The notes below the pieces were generated by a model. That model made no database searches and had not been told where the DNA came from. It worked only from the letters and a program-made list of their open reading frames with translations. From the NCBI GenBank assembly GCA_045810225.1, contig JBJMWI010000176.1, forward strand, positions 50,530 to 114,529: a stretch of DNA of 64,000 nucleotides, written 5' to 3'. This document shows, one piece after another, positions 9,067 through 17,185 of this stretch. This DNA is from JACQAP01 sp045810225. Lineage in GTDB: Bacteria; Pseudomonadota; Gammaproteobacteria; Burkholderiales; JACQAP01. A program made the position numbers and the translations under genes. Position 1 is the first letter of the stretch; each line of letters opens with the position of its first letter.

Positions 9067-10671
9067 TCAGGGCAGCGCGAACACCGTCACCGTCATTGAT
9101 CCCGGCGGCCCGAGCCAGAATCCAGCAGCCATCCCGGAGACAGCAGCGACATATTGTTTGCCCGCCACCCCATAACTAATCACACCGCCCACGATTGCGC
9201 CACCGCCGCTATAGCGATAGACGACCTTGCCGGTGCGTGCATCCAGTGCCAGGAAATCACCACTCAGTTCGCCGGTGAACAGCATGTCCCCCGAGGTCAC
9301 AGTCACGGCGGCGAGCATTGGACGATTTGCCCGATAACGCCAAAGTTGCTCACCGGTCGTCGCTTTCACGGCTGTCAGCCAGCCTGCGGATTTTTCCACC
9401 GGGTCCCAAGTAAAAGAGCCGCCGAGGAACTGCTGTCCTGCCACAAAGCGGGCCTCGTCTTCCTTCTTGAAAACGCCGCACCAGTCAACCGCTGGCACGA
9501 CCATCAGGTCAAGCTTCGGACTGTAGGCCGGGACGCTCCATTCCACGCCGCCGGCCAGGCCGGGACAGGTATAGACGCCATCTTCGGTTGGTTCGCGATC
9601 GGCATTGGTACGCGTAGCGACTTCGACCGCGTAAAGTTCTTCGCGGGTATTGCGGTCCACCAGACGCATCACACCGTCTTTCGCCGCCATGGTGACCACA
9701 TCGCGTGGCTTGCCGGCAATCGTGGCTTTGAACAGAGGCGCCGTGACCGGCATATCCCAATCATGCGTGTCGTGAGGCACCGCCTGTTTATGCCACAGCA
9801 GCGCGCCGGTGCGCACATCCAGCACGACGATGGAATTGGTGTAGAGATTGGTACCCGGCCGCAGACTCCCAAACATATCGGGCGCTGGATTGCCGACCGC
9901 CACGTAAAGGCGTCCGCTGTTTACGTCGAGCGCTGGCGTAGTCCAGATGCCACCGCCGCCTTTAAGCCGCGAATCTGCGTCGCCCCAGGTTTCCGCGCCG
10001 GCTTCACCATCGTCCGGAATCGTATTGAATCTCCAGACCGCAGCACCGTCTTCCAGCCTGAATGCGCCGATCCATCCCTTTACGCCGAACTCGGAGCCGG
10101 ACGGGCCGATGATGACCAGGTCCTCAAACAACAGCGGATTGATCGAAAGTGCTTCGTATTTTTCGGCATTGGCCGCTTTGACCTCCCAGAGCAGCTTCCC
10201 CGTTTGTGCGTCGAGCGCAAACATCCACCCATCCTGTGCACCGCGTACTAGCTTGCCATCCTTGATGGCGACGCCGCGGTTCTTGATCGAGCCGTTTGCG
10301 TCCTTGCCCTTCGGCTTCCACTCGTGGCGCCATTTCACCTTGCAAGTTGCGGGATCGAGTGCAATGGTCGAATAAAGCGTGGTGACATACATCACGCCGC
10401 CATAGACGATCGGGTTGTTCAGTGCACGGTTCAGGTCCGCGCCCTGAAAACTGCAAACGGGCCGTAGAGAAGCCGCGTTGTCGGGTCTGATCTGGCCCAG
10501 CTTTACATAGCGCACGCCGGCGTAATCATGATTCGGTAGCAACCATTCGGTACTGGCCGACGCATTGTTGAGTTCTTCTTGCGTTGGTCCAGGCGCAGCG
10601 CGCGGCTGGCCGGAGAAGACTGCGACAAATACAATCAGCGTCAAAGCGTTCGAAGCGACAACCTTGCTCAT
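9067..10671 (-). CDS. PQQ-type quinoprotein dehydrogenase (first of two)
   Basis: This 534-residue exported protein has a signal peptide to about residue 25 and an eight-bladed propeller. Tryptophan-docking repeats are visible (ALDAQTGKLLW, VLDVRTGALLW, ALDARTGKVVY). Residues matching the methanol dehydrogenase active site are E194 (GSEFGVKGW), N261 (AVGNPAPD) and D304 in HDWD. D306, two residues later, matches the extra acid of lanthanide enzymes. The adjacent Cys-Cys pair of alcohol dehydrogenases is absent. It would oxidise an alcohol or aldehyde in the periplasm and pass electrons to the cytochrome c encoded just upstream. I start at the ATG 10671; eight extra codons are possible. Confidence 0.85.
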   Translation of the reverse strand: MSKVVASNALTLIVFVAVFSGQPRAAPGPTQEELNNASASTEWLLPNHDYAGVRYVKLGQIRPDNAASLRPVCSFQGADLNRALNNPIVYGGVMYVTTLYSTIALDPATCKVKWRHEWKPKGKDANGSIKNRGVAIKDGKLVRGAQDGWMFALDAQTGKLLWEVKAANAEKYEALSINPLLFEDLVIIGPSGSEFGVKGWIGAFRLEDGAAVWRFNTIPDDGEAGAETWGDADSRLKGGGGIWTTPALDVNSGRLYVAVGNPAPDMFGSLRPGTNLYTNSIVVLDVRTGALLWHKQAVPHDTHDWDMPVTAPLFKATIAGKPRDVVTMAAKDGVMRLVDRNTREELYAVEVATRTNADREPTEDGVYTCPGLAGGVEWSVPAYSPKLDLMVVPAVDWCGVFKKEDEARFVAGQQFLGGSFTWDPVEKSAGWLTAVKATTGEQLWRYRANRPMLAAVTVTSGDMLFTGELSGDFLALDARTGKVVYRYSGGGAIVGGVISYGVAGKQYVAAVSGMAAGFWLGPPGSMTVTVFALP

Positions 10672-10710
10672 GGTTTCTGATTCCCCCTCATGCATGACTT
10701 TCAGTCAAGT

Positions 10711-11121
10711 TCAATGCGGCTGCAGTGTGACCGCTTTCATCAGCGGCGCTTTCGGCACCAGCTCCTGCTCCCCGGCCGGGTAGTTGTTGACCTTCAGAAT
10801 GAAGGCCACCACGTCGGCATACTGTGCTTTGCTGAGCGAACCGGGCGCGTTGTTGGGCATCAAGCTGCGGACAATGTAGTACAGATCGTCGAGCGTGTGC
10901 TTGCCATCTTCCCAGCGCGCACGAAAGGACTCCCCGGTGAGCGGTGCGGCGGGCGAACCCTGCAGCCGTGCGCCATGGCATGCCGAACAAAATTGCTGAT
11001 AGGTTTCTTCGCCGCGCGAGGCCTGTGCCAGTGAATAGAACCCTTCCTCGGCCCCAGCGCTCAAAGCGCCAAGCACAAAGCATGTGGCCAGAAAAACACG
11101 AATGCAAATTTGTGCAGTCAC
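10711..11121 (-). CDS. Class I cytochrome c, partner of the quinoprotein
   Basis: This 136-residue periplasmic protein has a signal peptide (cut near GALSAGA) and one haem-binding motif CSACH. A likely methionine ligand lies in the SLMPNNAPG loop. The start is GTG at 11121, with a GGGGGA Shine-Dalgarno at correct spacing. The gene lies directly before the quinoprotein gene (39 bp), so it is the natural electron acceptor for that enzyme and would feed a terminal oxidase. Confidence 0.88.
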   Translation of the reverse strand: MTAQICIRVFLATCFVLGALSAGAEEGFYSLAQASRGEETYQQFCSACHGARLQGSPAAPLTGESFRARWEDGKHTLDDLYYIVRSLMPNNAPGSLSKAQYADVVAFILKVNNYPAGEQELVPKAPLMKAVTLQPH

Positions 11122-11140
11122 AAAAGGTCCCCCGAGCGCA

Positions 11141-11614
11141 TTACTGGAATCGCAGGACGTTTTCGGGCGCGTGAGTCGCAGATACGAATATTTTCCAGCC
11201 GTCGCCCGTTTTCCAAAAATGATAAGTCAGGCCGACCCGCTCCAGTATCGAGCCATCCAAGCGATAGCGGACCGCAACGCCGCTGGCCAGCGCGGTCTGC
11301 GCATCGAGCAGGCGGCCGTTCAGGGATTCCCATTCGCTACGCTCGTAACCCCGTTCAATCATGGCGCGTAAATAACCGGCGAAAAAAGCTTGCTGGTCGG
11401 CGCGAGTTGCACGAACAACAGGGCCCGCCTTGCTGACTCGCATCGCCGGCTCAAAATAGAACCCTGCGATGGCCTGAGCGTCATGCCGGCTCCACGCCTG
11501 CTCATACGCCTGCAACGTCTGGCGAACGTCTTCGAATGTCTCCTGCGCGGAGGCTGGAACGCTGGACATCAAAGTCCACATGCAAGCGACCGCAACTATT
11601 CGGATTGATCTCAT
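11141..11614 (-). CDS. Exported NTF2-like (SnoaL/DUF4440-type) protein
   Basis: This 157-residue protein has a signal peptide (cut after VPASA) followed by a cone-shaped NTF2-like domain: an N-terminal helix (VRQTLQAYEQAWSRHDAQA) and the strand set VAVRYRLDG, VGLTYHFWK and GWKIFVSATH. Members range from isomerases to ligand-binding domains; nothing here fixes a reaction. It is the first gene of the minus-strand quinoprotein set and is divergent from the SDR gene. The 174 bp between them should hold both promoters. Confidence 0.75.
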   Translation of the reverse strand: MRSIRIVAVACMWTLMSSVPASAQETFEDVRQTLQAYEQAWSRHDAQAIAGFYFEPAMRVSKAGPVVRATRADQQAFFAGYLRAMIERGYERSEWESLNGRLLDAQTALASGVAVRYRLDGSILERVGLTYHFWKTGDGWKIFVSATHAPENVLRFQ

Positions 11615-11788
11615 CTGGTTGTCCCCGTTGACATGTTTGTTCTACGATGGGCGCCGTGCACTTGCCAAGATTCATGCAGGGCGCCATCCTTGCGGATTCT
11701 GCGTCGCATGGCAAATCGATTAGTCTGCATTGAGCCGCCCCGCACAAGCCGCACGCTTTTACAGCCACGCAATACAGAAGGATTAATC

Positions 11789-12643
11789 ATGGCCTCCACT
11801 GCCGCTGTTGCTCCGGTCTGGTTTATCACTGGCTGCTCGACGGGTCTCGGTCGCGAACTGGCGCAGGCGGTCCTGAACCAGGGCCATCGTGCAGCAGTCA
11901 CCGCGCGCGATCCAGCGAGCGTCCGGGATATTGTTGCTAATTATCCTGACACCGCCCTGGCATTGCAGCTCGACGTCGCGAACTACGCCCAGATCGAACA
12001 AGCCGTTGCTGCCGCCGAAAAGAAATTCGGCCGCGTCGACGTGCTGGTCAATAATGCAGGTTACGGCTATCTCGCCGCTGTCGAGGAAGGCGAGGAAGCG
12101 GAAATCCGCGCGATGTTCGAAACCAACTTCTTTGGCCTGGCCGCTTTGATCCGGCGCGTGCTTCCCGGCATGCGTACCCGCGCGCACGGACACATCATCA
12201 ACATTTCGTCGGTCGGTGGACTGCTTGGCAATCCCAGCGCGGGATACTACAACGCCACGAAATTCGCGGTGGAAGGCTTGTCGGAAGCGCTGGCGAAGGA
12301 AGTTGAGCCTCTCGGCTTGCGCGTGACCGTGATTGAGCCGGGGCCGTTTCGCACGGATTGGGCTGGACGCTCGCTAAAAAAACCGCGCGTCGCCATCGCC
12401 GCTTACGAAGCGACGGCCGGCGCACGCCGTGCACAAATCAGCGGATATAGCGGCAAGCAACCGGGTGATCCTGCTCGCGCCGCGCAGGCCATCATGCGGG
12501 TGGTAGAGTCACCTGCTCCACCGATGAATCTTGTGCTCGGGAAAGAAGGACTCAAGCGCGTACGCGAGAAGATGGACAAATTCTCCAACACCTTGCGGAC
12601 CTGGGAAGCGACCACGACGGCGGCCGACTTTCCGGATGCCTAG
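11789..12643 (+). CDS. SDR family NAD(P)-dependent oxidoreductase
   Basis: This 284-residue classical short-chain dehydrogenase has a cofactor motif TGCSTGLG (residues about 12-19), NNAG, the catalytic serine in NISSVGG and YYNATK supplying the YxxxK pair. The DPASV region, with an arginine after the second strand (TARD), suggests NADP preference. The frame extends upstream, but the ATG at 11789 has an AGAAGGA site and fits the family start. The next gene begins at the base after its stop. Position between two quinoprotein modules suggests reduction or oxidation of an alcohol/carbonyl pair in the same pathway (inference). Confidence 0.9.
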   Translation: MASTAAVAPVWFITGCSTGLGRELAQAVLNQGHRAAVTARDPASVRDIVANYPDTALALQLDVANYAQIEQAVAAAEKKFGRVDVLVNNAGYGYLAAVEEGEEAEIRAMFETNFFGLAALIRRVLPGMRTRAHGHIINISSVGGLLGNPSAGYYNATKFAVEGLSEALAKEVEPLGLRVTVIEPGPFRTDWAGRSLKKPRVAIAAYEATAGARRAQISGYSGKQPGDPARAAQAIMRVVESPAPPMNLVLGKEGLKRVREKMDKFSNTLRTWEATTTAADFPDA

Positions 12644-13636
12644 ATGATGCGAACCTCCATACGCGTCGGCGTGCTGGATGACTGGCAAGGCATGGCCGAG
12701 CAAAGTGCCGACTGGGCCGCTCTGCAGCAACGGGCCGATGTCGTATTCTTCCAGGCGCCTTTTGAGGACGCGGACGCACTGGTGAACGCACTTGCCGCTT
12801 GCGACATCATCATCGCCATGCGCGAGCGCACCAGATTTTCCAGGGCGCTGCTGGAACGGCTGCCGAAACTGCGCATGATTGCGCTGACAGGCGGGCGTAC
12901 CTGGACCATGGACTTCGATACGCTGAATGCGCGTGGCATTCCGGTATGTCATACCGGCGGCGAAAAATCCGGTGCGGCGACCGCGGAAATCGCACTGGGG
13001 CTGTTGCTGTCTGCGGCGAGGTTCATGAACCGTGGCGATGCGTCGATACGCAGCGGCGGTTTTCAGGGCGGCGTGCCTGCGGGAAATGTGCTGGACGGGC
13101 GCACTCTGGGGATCATCGGTCTGGGCAAAATCGGCGCAAGAATGGCGCGTTACGGACTGGCGCTCGGCATGCGGGTCATCGCATGGAGCGAGAACCTTAC
13201 CGCCGAAAAAGCCAGCGCCGCGGGAGTGCTTCTCGTCGACAAGAGCACGCTTTTGCGCGAGTCGGACGCCATCTCGCTGCATCTGGTGCTAGCCGATCGC
13301 ACGCGGGGCACGCTGGGTGCGAACGAGCTGGCGCAAATGAAATCCGGCGCAATTCTGATCAATACTTCGCGTGGTCCGCTCGTGGACGAAGCGGCTCTGC
13401 TGCAGAATCTGCAGTCGGGCCGGCTCATTGCGGGACTCGATGTCTTCGAACAAGAGCCGTTACCGACCGATCATCCGTTGCGCAACCTGCCGAACACCGT
13501 GTTGACACCACACCTGGGTTATTGCGTGCGCGACGTGTACGCGCAGTTCTACCAAGAGTCGGTTGACAACGTGCTGTCATTTCTGGATGGCAAACCACAA
13601 CGGGTTCTGAATCCCGAAGCGCTTAACAGCGCCTGA
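12644..13636 (+). CDS. D-isomer-specific 2-hydroxyacid dehydrogenase
   Basis: This 330-residue enzyme of the D-2-hydroxyacid dehydrogenase family has the nucleotide-binding GLGKIG motif (about residues 155-160), the catalytic arginine in NTSRGPLVDE, the glutamate in FEQEPLP and the histidine in LTPHLG. It would interconvert a 2-oxoacid and a D-2-hydroxyacid with NAD(P)H in the cytoplasm. The ATG directly abuts the SDR stop, so the two are cotranscribed and probably translationally coupled. The substrate is not predictable; phosphoglycerate- and glyoxylate-type enzymes share the motifs. Confidence 0.9.
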   Translation: MMRTSIRVGVLDDWQGMAEQSADWAALQQRADVVFFQAPFEDADALVNALAACDIIIAMRERTRFSRALLERLPKLRMIALTGGRTWTMDFDTLNARGIPVCHTGGEKSGAATAEIALGLLLSAARFMNRGDASIRSGGFQGGVPAGNVLDGRTLGIIGLGKIGARMARYGLALGMRVIAWSENLTAEKASAAGVLLVDKSTLLRESDAISLHLVLADRTRGTLGANELAQMKSGAILINTSRGPLVDEAALLQNLQSGRLIAGLDVFEQEPLPTDHPLRNLPNTVLTPHLGYCVRDVYAQFYQESVDNVLSFLDGKPQRVLNPEALNSA

Positions 13637-13679
13637 TTTCCCTCACACCGCGATCTGTATTCAGGCGCGTCTCTGGTAG

Positions 13680-13702
13680 TTTTTGCAGGTTCTGTGCAAA
13701 AA
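13680..13702. promoter_or_regulatory. Inverted repeat upstream of the quinoprotein/oxidase operon
   Basis: TTTTTGCA (13680-13687) and TGCAAAAA (13695-13702) form a perfect 8-bp inverted repeat with a 7-bp spacer, extendable to 11-bp arms with one mismatch. It lies in the 221-bp gap between the hydroxyacid dehydrogenase and the quinoprotein gene, about 155 bp before the latter. It could be an operator for a dimeric regulator. As a terminator it would be weak, because the stem is AT-rich. Confidence 0.4.
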
Positions 13703-13857
13703 GTACCGCCGCCAGTCCGTGATTGCCTTGCGTCCTGCGGTTAAAAACGCGCAAATTTGTCTGTAACCATCTGGCATATGACTTGCGCAGGACTGCTGAT
13801 GACTCTCCATCCGCGATTCTGCTTCGCGGACGTGAAGCGCCTCAGGAGATCGCAGGC

Positions 13858-15627
13858 ATGCCAGCTATTGCTGCAATGTGGACCCGCAATGCTTGGCCGG
13901 CTCTTTGGGCGGCATGCATCTCGATAAGCGCCGCCGCTGCTCCCGGCGATTGGCCTATGGTCGCAAAGGACTATGCCAATACCCGCTACAGCGAGCTGGG
14001 CGAGATCGGCGTTGCGAACGCAGCCAATCTGAAGCTCGCATTTACCTTCTCAACCGGCGTGTTGCGTGGACACGAGGCAGCCCCGCTGGTCGTCGATGGC
14101 GTGATGTACATCGTCACGCCGTATCCGAACTACTTGTACGCACTCGACCTTAGCAAACCGGGTGCGCCCCAGAAGTGGAAATACGAGCCTAAGCCGCTAG
14201 CGTTTGCACAAGGGATGGCGTGCTGCGACGTCGTCAACCGCGGCGTGGCTTATGCCGACGGCCGCATTTTTATGAACACGCTTGATAACCATACCATTGC
14301 GGTCGATGCCAAGACCGGAAAGGAACTGTGGCGTACGCGTCTGGGAGATGTTGCGCTCGGGGAATCGATGACCATGGCGCCGCTGGTGGTCAAGGACAAG
14401 GTACTGGTCGGCAACAGCGGCGGCGAATATGGTGTGCGCGGCTGGCTGGCGGCCTTGGATGCGAAGTCCGGCAAAATCGTCTGGCGGGCATACAGCACAG
14501 GACCCGATAACGAAGTTCTGATTGGTCAGGAGTTCAAGCCGTTCTATTCCCAGGACCAAGGAAAAGACCTCGGCGTGTCGAGCTGGCCACCGGAGGCATG
14601 GCGCATTGGCGGAGGTGCCGTTTGGGGATTCGTCTCTTACGACGAAAAACTTAATCTCATCTATTACGGGACCTCGAATCCGTCTCCCTGGAATCCCGAG
14701 CAACGGCCGGGTGATAACAAATGGACTTCGGGAATCTTCGCCCGCAACCCGGACACCGGCGCAGCGCGCTGGTTCTACCAGACCAGCCCGCATGATCTGC
14801 ACGACTATGACGGCATCAATGAAAACGTGCTGTTCGATCTGCCGGCTGGCGGTGGATCACGTTCGGCCCTGATGCATCCTGATCGCAACGGCTATCTTTA
14901 TGTCGTCGATCGTGCCACCGGCGAAGTCATCAGCGCGCGACCATACGCACACATCACCACGTCGCATGGTGTGGATGCCGCCAGCGGACGACTGCAGTAC
15001 GTGAAGGATAAGGAACCGAAAGCCGGCAAGGTCATACGCACGATTTGCCCGTCTTCGTCCGGCGCAAAAGATTGGCAGCCGTCAGCCTATTCGCCGAAAA
15101 CCGGCTGGCTGTATCTATCAATTCAAAACCTGTGTCAGGACATGGAGGCGACCAAAGCAAACTACATTGCGGGCACGCCATTTGTGGGCAGCGACCAGAA
15201 GATGTACACCGGACCCGGCGGCAACCGCGGCGAATTCGCGGCATGGGAGCCAGTGGAGGGCCGCAAGAAGTGGAGCATTCCCGAAAAATTTCCGGTCTGG
15301 AGTGGTGCGCTGGTGACAGCGGGCGACGTGGTGTTCTACGGCACCATGGAAGGCTGGTTCAAAGCTGTTGATGCCAGGACAGGGGCGTTGCTGTGGCGCT
15401 TTAAAACCGGTTCCGGGATCGTAGGCCAGCCCATCTCCTATCTCGGCCCCGATGGCAAACAATATGTGGCGGTGTTGTCCGGCGTGGGGGGATGGGCGGG
15501 ATCAGTGGTCAGTGCCGATATCGACACGCGCGACGGCACGGCTGCACTGGGATTTGCCAACGCCATGCGCGACCTGCCGTCCGAGACCGGCATGGGCGGC
15601 ATGCTGTACGTGTTCGCGCTGCCATGA
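13858..15627 (+). CDS. XoxF-like PQQ-dependent alcohol dehydrogenase with lanthanide signature
   Basis: This 589-residue exported quinoprotein has a signal peptide to about residue 28. It carries the vicinal disulfide C122-C123 (ACCDVVNRG), E190 (GGEYGVRGW), N274 (GTSNPSPWN), the RPGDNKW block and the catalytic aspartate D316 in HDYDGIN. D318, two residues on, is the extra acid that binds a rare-earth ion in XoxF/PedH-type enzymes; calcium enzymes have alanine or a similar residue there. W-motifs such as VDAKTGKELW mark propeller blades. It oxidises a primary alcohol or aldehyde in the periplasm. The ATG at 13858 has an AGGAGA site. It heads an operon with cytochrome c and oxidase genes. The substrate is unknown. 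Confidence 0.92.
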   Translation: MPAIAAMWTRNAWPALWAACISISAAAAPGDWPMVAKDYANTRYSELGEIGVANAANLKLAFTFSTGVLRGHEAAPLVVDGVMYIVTPYPNYLYALDLSKPGAPQKWKYEPKPLAFAQGMACCDVVNRGVAYADGRIFMNTLDNHTIAVDAKTGKELWRTRLGDVALGESMTMAPLVVKDKVLVGNSGGEYGVRGWLAALDAKSGKIVWRAYSTGPDNEVLIGQEFKPFYSQDQGKDLGVSSWPPEAWRIGGGAVWGFVSYDEKLNLIYYGTSNPSPWNPEQRPGDNKWTSGIFARNPDTGAARWFYQTSPHDLHDYDGINENVLFDLPAGGGSRSALMHPDRNGYLYVVDRATGEVISARPYAHITTSHGVDAASGRLQYVKDKEPKAGKVIRTICPSSSGAKDWQPSAYSPKTGWLYLSIQNLCQDMEATKANYIAGTPFVGSDQKMYTGPGGNRGEFAAWEPVEGRKKWSIPEKFPVWSGALVTAGDVVFYGTMEGWFKAVDARTGALLWRFKTGSGIVGQPISYLGPDGKQYVAVLSGVGGWAGSVVSADIDTRDGTAALGFANAMRDLPSETGMGGMLYVFALP

Positions 15628-16163
15628 AACAGTGCATGCGCTCGCTGGCATGTGCTGGTGCTGTTGCGCTGGCACTGTGCGCATGCAAGCGTGAGCAGCG
15701 GGCCTTCGAACAATCGCCTTCACCGACAGAGTTGGCTCTCAAGAGCGGCATTTCGCTGCCTTCCTCCACGCCGACCGCAAAGCCAAGCGGATCCTACGAG
15801 GAAACCGCCTACGCCATAGCGCAAGGCAAGCAGCTATTCAACTGGTTCAACTGCACGGGTTGTCACTCGCATGGCGGCGGAGGAATCGGTCCGCCGTTGA
15901 TGGATGACAAGTGGATTTACGGACATGAGCCGGGCGAAATATTTTCAACCATCGTAGAAGGCCGGCCAAACGGCATGCCTTCCTTCCGCGGCCGCCTGGA
16001 TGATTCCCAGGTGTGGCAGCTGGTGGCCTATGTGCGCTCGATGAGCGCACTGGTGCGTCGCGACGCCATCGCGGGCCGGGATGACGGCATCCAGAAAGGA
16101 AAGCCGGAACAGCGGCGCTCCCGTGCCGAGCCGCGGAACAGCAGCGAGGCACCGCCTCAATGA
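15624..16163 (+). CDS. Lipoprotein cytochrome c
   Basis: This 179-residue protein starts in the quinoprotein stop (ATGA). It has a signal sequence ending in a lipobox-like LCAC, so C21 is the likely lipidated residue, which would tether the cytochrome to the membrane. One haem c motif CTGCH is present, with a methionine ligand probably in PNGMPSF. The C-terminal 40 residues are polar and probably disordered. It is well placed to take electrons from the quinoprotein upstream and pass them to the caa3 oxidase downstream. Confidence 0.88.
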   Translation: MKQCMRSLACAGAVALALCACKREQRAFEQSPSPTELALKSGISLPSSTPTAKPSGSYEETAYAIAQGKQLFNWFNCTGCHSHGGGGIGPPLMDDKWIYGHEPGEIFSTIVEGRPNGMPSFRGRLDDSQVWQLVAYVRSMSALVRRDAIAGRDDGIQKGKPEQRRSRAEPRNSSEAPPQ

Positions 16164-17185
16164 ACAGCATTCGGCGCATCGGCTTGTGTCTGCCATCCCT
16201 GTTGCTCATGGCGCGGAATGCCCCGGCCGCGGATACGCAAAACGCACTGATGCCGTTTGGAGTGCAGGCCGCGCACATTCATGACCTGTGGCAAATCCTG
16301 TTGTGGGCATGCATGGTCTTCGGGATCCTCATCGTAATTGCAGTGACAGTGGCCCTCTGGCGTGCTCCGCGCAGTAGCGAAACCACACCGCCAGAACCGA
16401 TGCCCGGTTTACAGAAGTCGAGCCAGTACGTCGTGACGTGCGCATTGGGAGTTTCCATCATCGGCTTGCTCGGCCTCACAGTCGCGAGCGTCATGACAGA
16501 CCGTGCGCTGGCTGGCTTGTCCGAGGAGCGCGTCGTCAACATCAAGATCACGTCACACAATTGGTGGTGGGAAATCACCTACGACGACGCACAGGCTTCG
16601 CGCACTTTCACGACAGCCAATGAGTTGCATGTCCCGACCGGCCGCCCGGTCGTTGCGACGCTGGAGTCAGATGACGTGATTCACAGTTTCTGGGTGCCGA
16701 ACCTGCATGGCAAGCGCGACCTGATTCCCGGCAGAACAGCGAAAATAAAATTCCGTGCGGACAGCGCCGGCACTTACCGGGGCCAGTGTGCGGAATTTTG
16801 TGGATACCAACACGCGCACATGGCGCTGCTCGTCGTTGCGGAGCCCGCAGAGGCATATGAAAAGTGGGCGGACCAGCAGCGCGCTTCGGCGCATGCGCCG
16901 GCCGATGAGCAAAAGAAACACGGGGAATCCCTGTTCTTATCCTCGCGCTGCGCCATGTGCCATTCAATTCAGGGCACCAGCGCCAACGGCAAGGTCGCGC
17001 CGGATCTCACCCATGTCGGCAGCCGGCGCTATATCGCTGCCGGGACGCTCTTGAATGGCCCCGCTCAGCTTGCTGCCTGGATTTCCGACCCGCAACGTTA
17101 TAAGCCGGGATGCAATATGCCGGGGACCAGCTTTTCCTCTGAAGATCTGCAGGCACTGGTTACGTACCTGCAAAGCCTGACATGA
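16160..17185 (+). CDS. coxB: Cytochrome c oxidase subunit II with fused cytochrome c domain (caa3-type)
   Basis: This 341-residue protein has a signal segment, two membrane helices (about 45-70 and 92-115) and the CuA domain. All CuA ligands are visible: the histidine in DDVIHSFW and the CAEFCGYQHAHM block. A C-terminal class I cytochrome c domain carries CAMCH (about residue 267-271) and a methionine in CNMPGTSF. The fusion defines a caa3-type oxidase, which takes electrons through its own haem c. It overlaps both neighbours by 4 bp. Confidence 0.95.
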   Translation: MNSIRRIGLCLPSLLLMARNAPAADTQNALMPFGVQAAHIHDLWQILLWACMVFGILIVIAVTVALWRAPRSSETTPPEPMPGLQKSSQYVVTCALGVSIIGLLGLTVASVMTDRALAGLSEERVVNIKITSHNWWWEITYDDAQASRTFTTANELHVPTGRPVVATLESDDVIHSFWVPNLHGKRDLIPGRTAKIKFRADSAGTYRGQCAEFCGYQHAHMALLVVAEPAEAYEKWADQQRASAHAPADEQKKHGESLFLSSRCAMCHSIQGTSANGKVAPDLTHVGSRRYIAAGTLLNGPAQLAAWISDPQRYKPGCNMPGTSFSSEDLQALVTYLQSLT

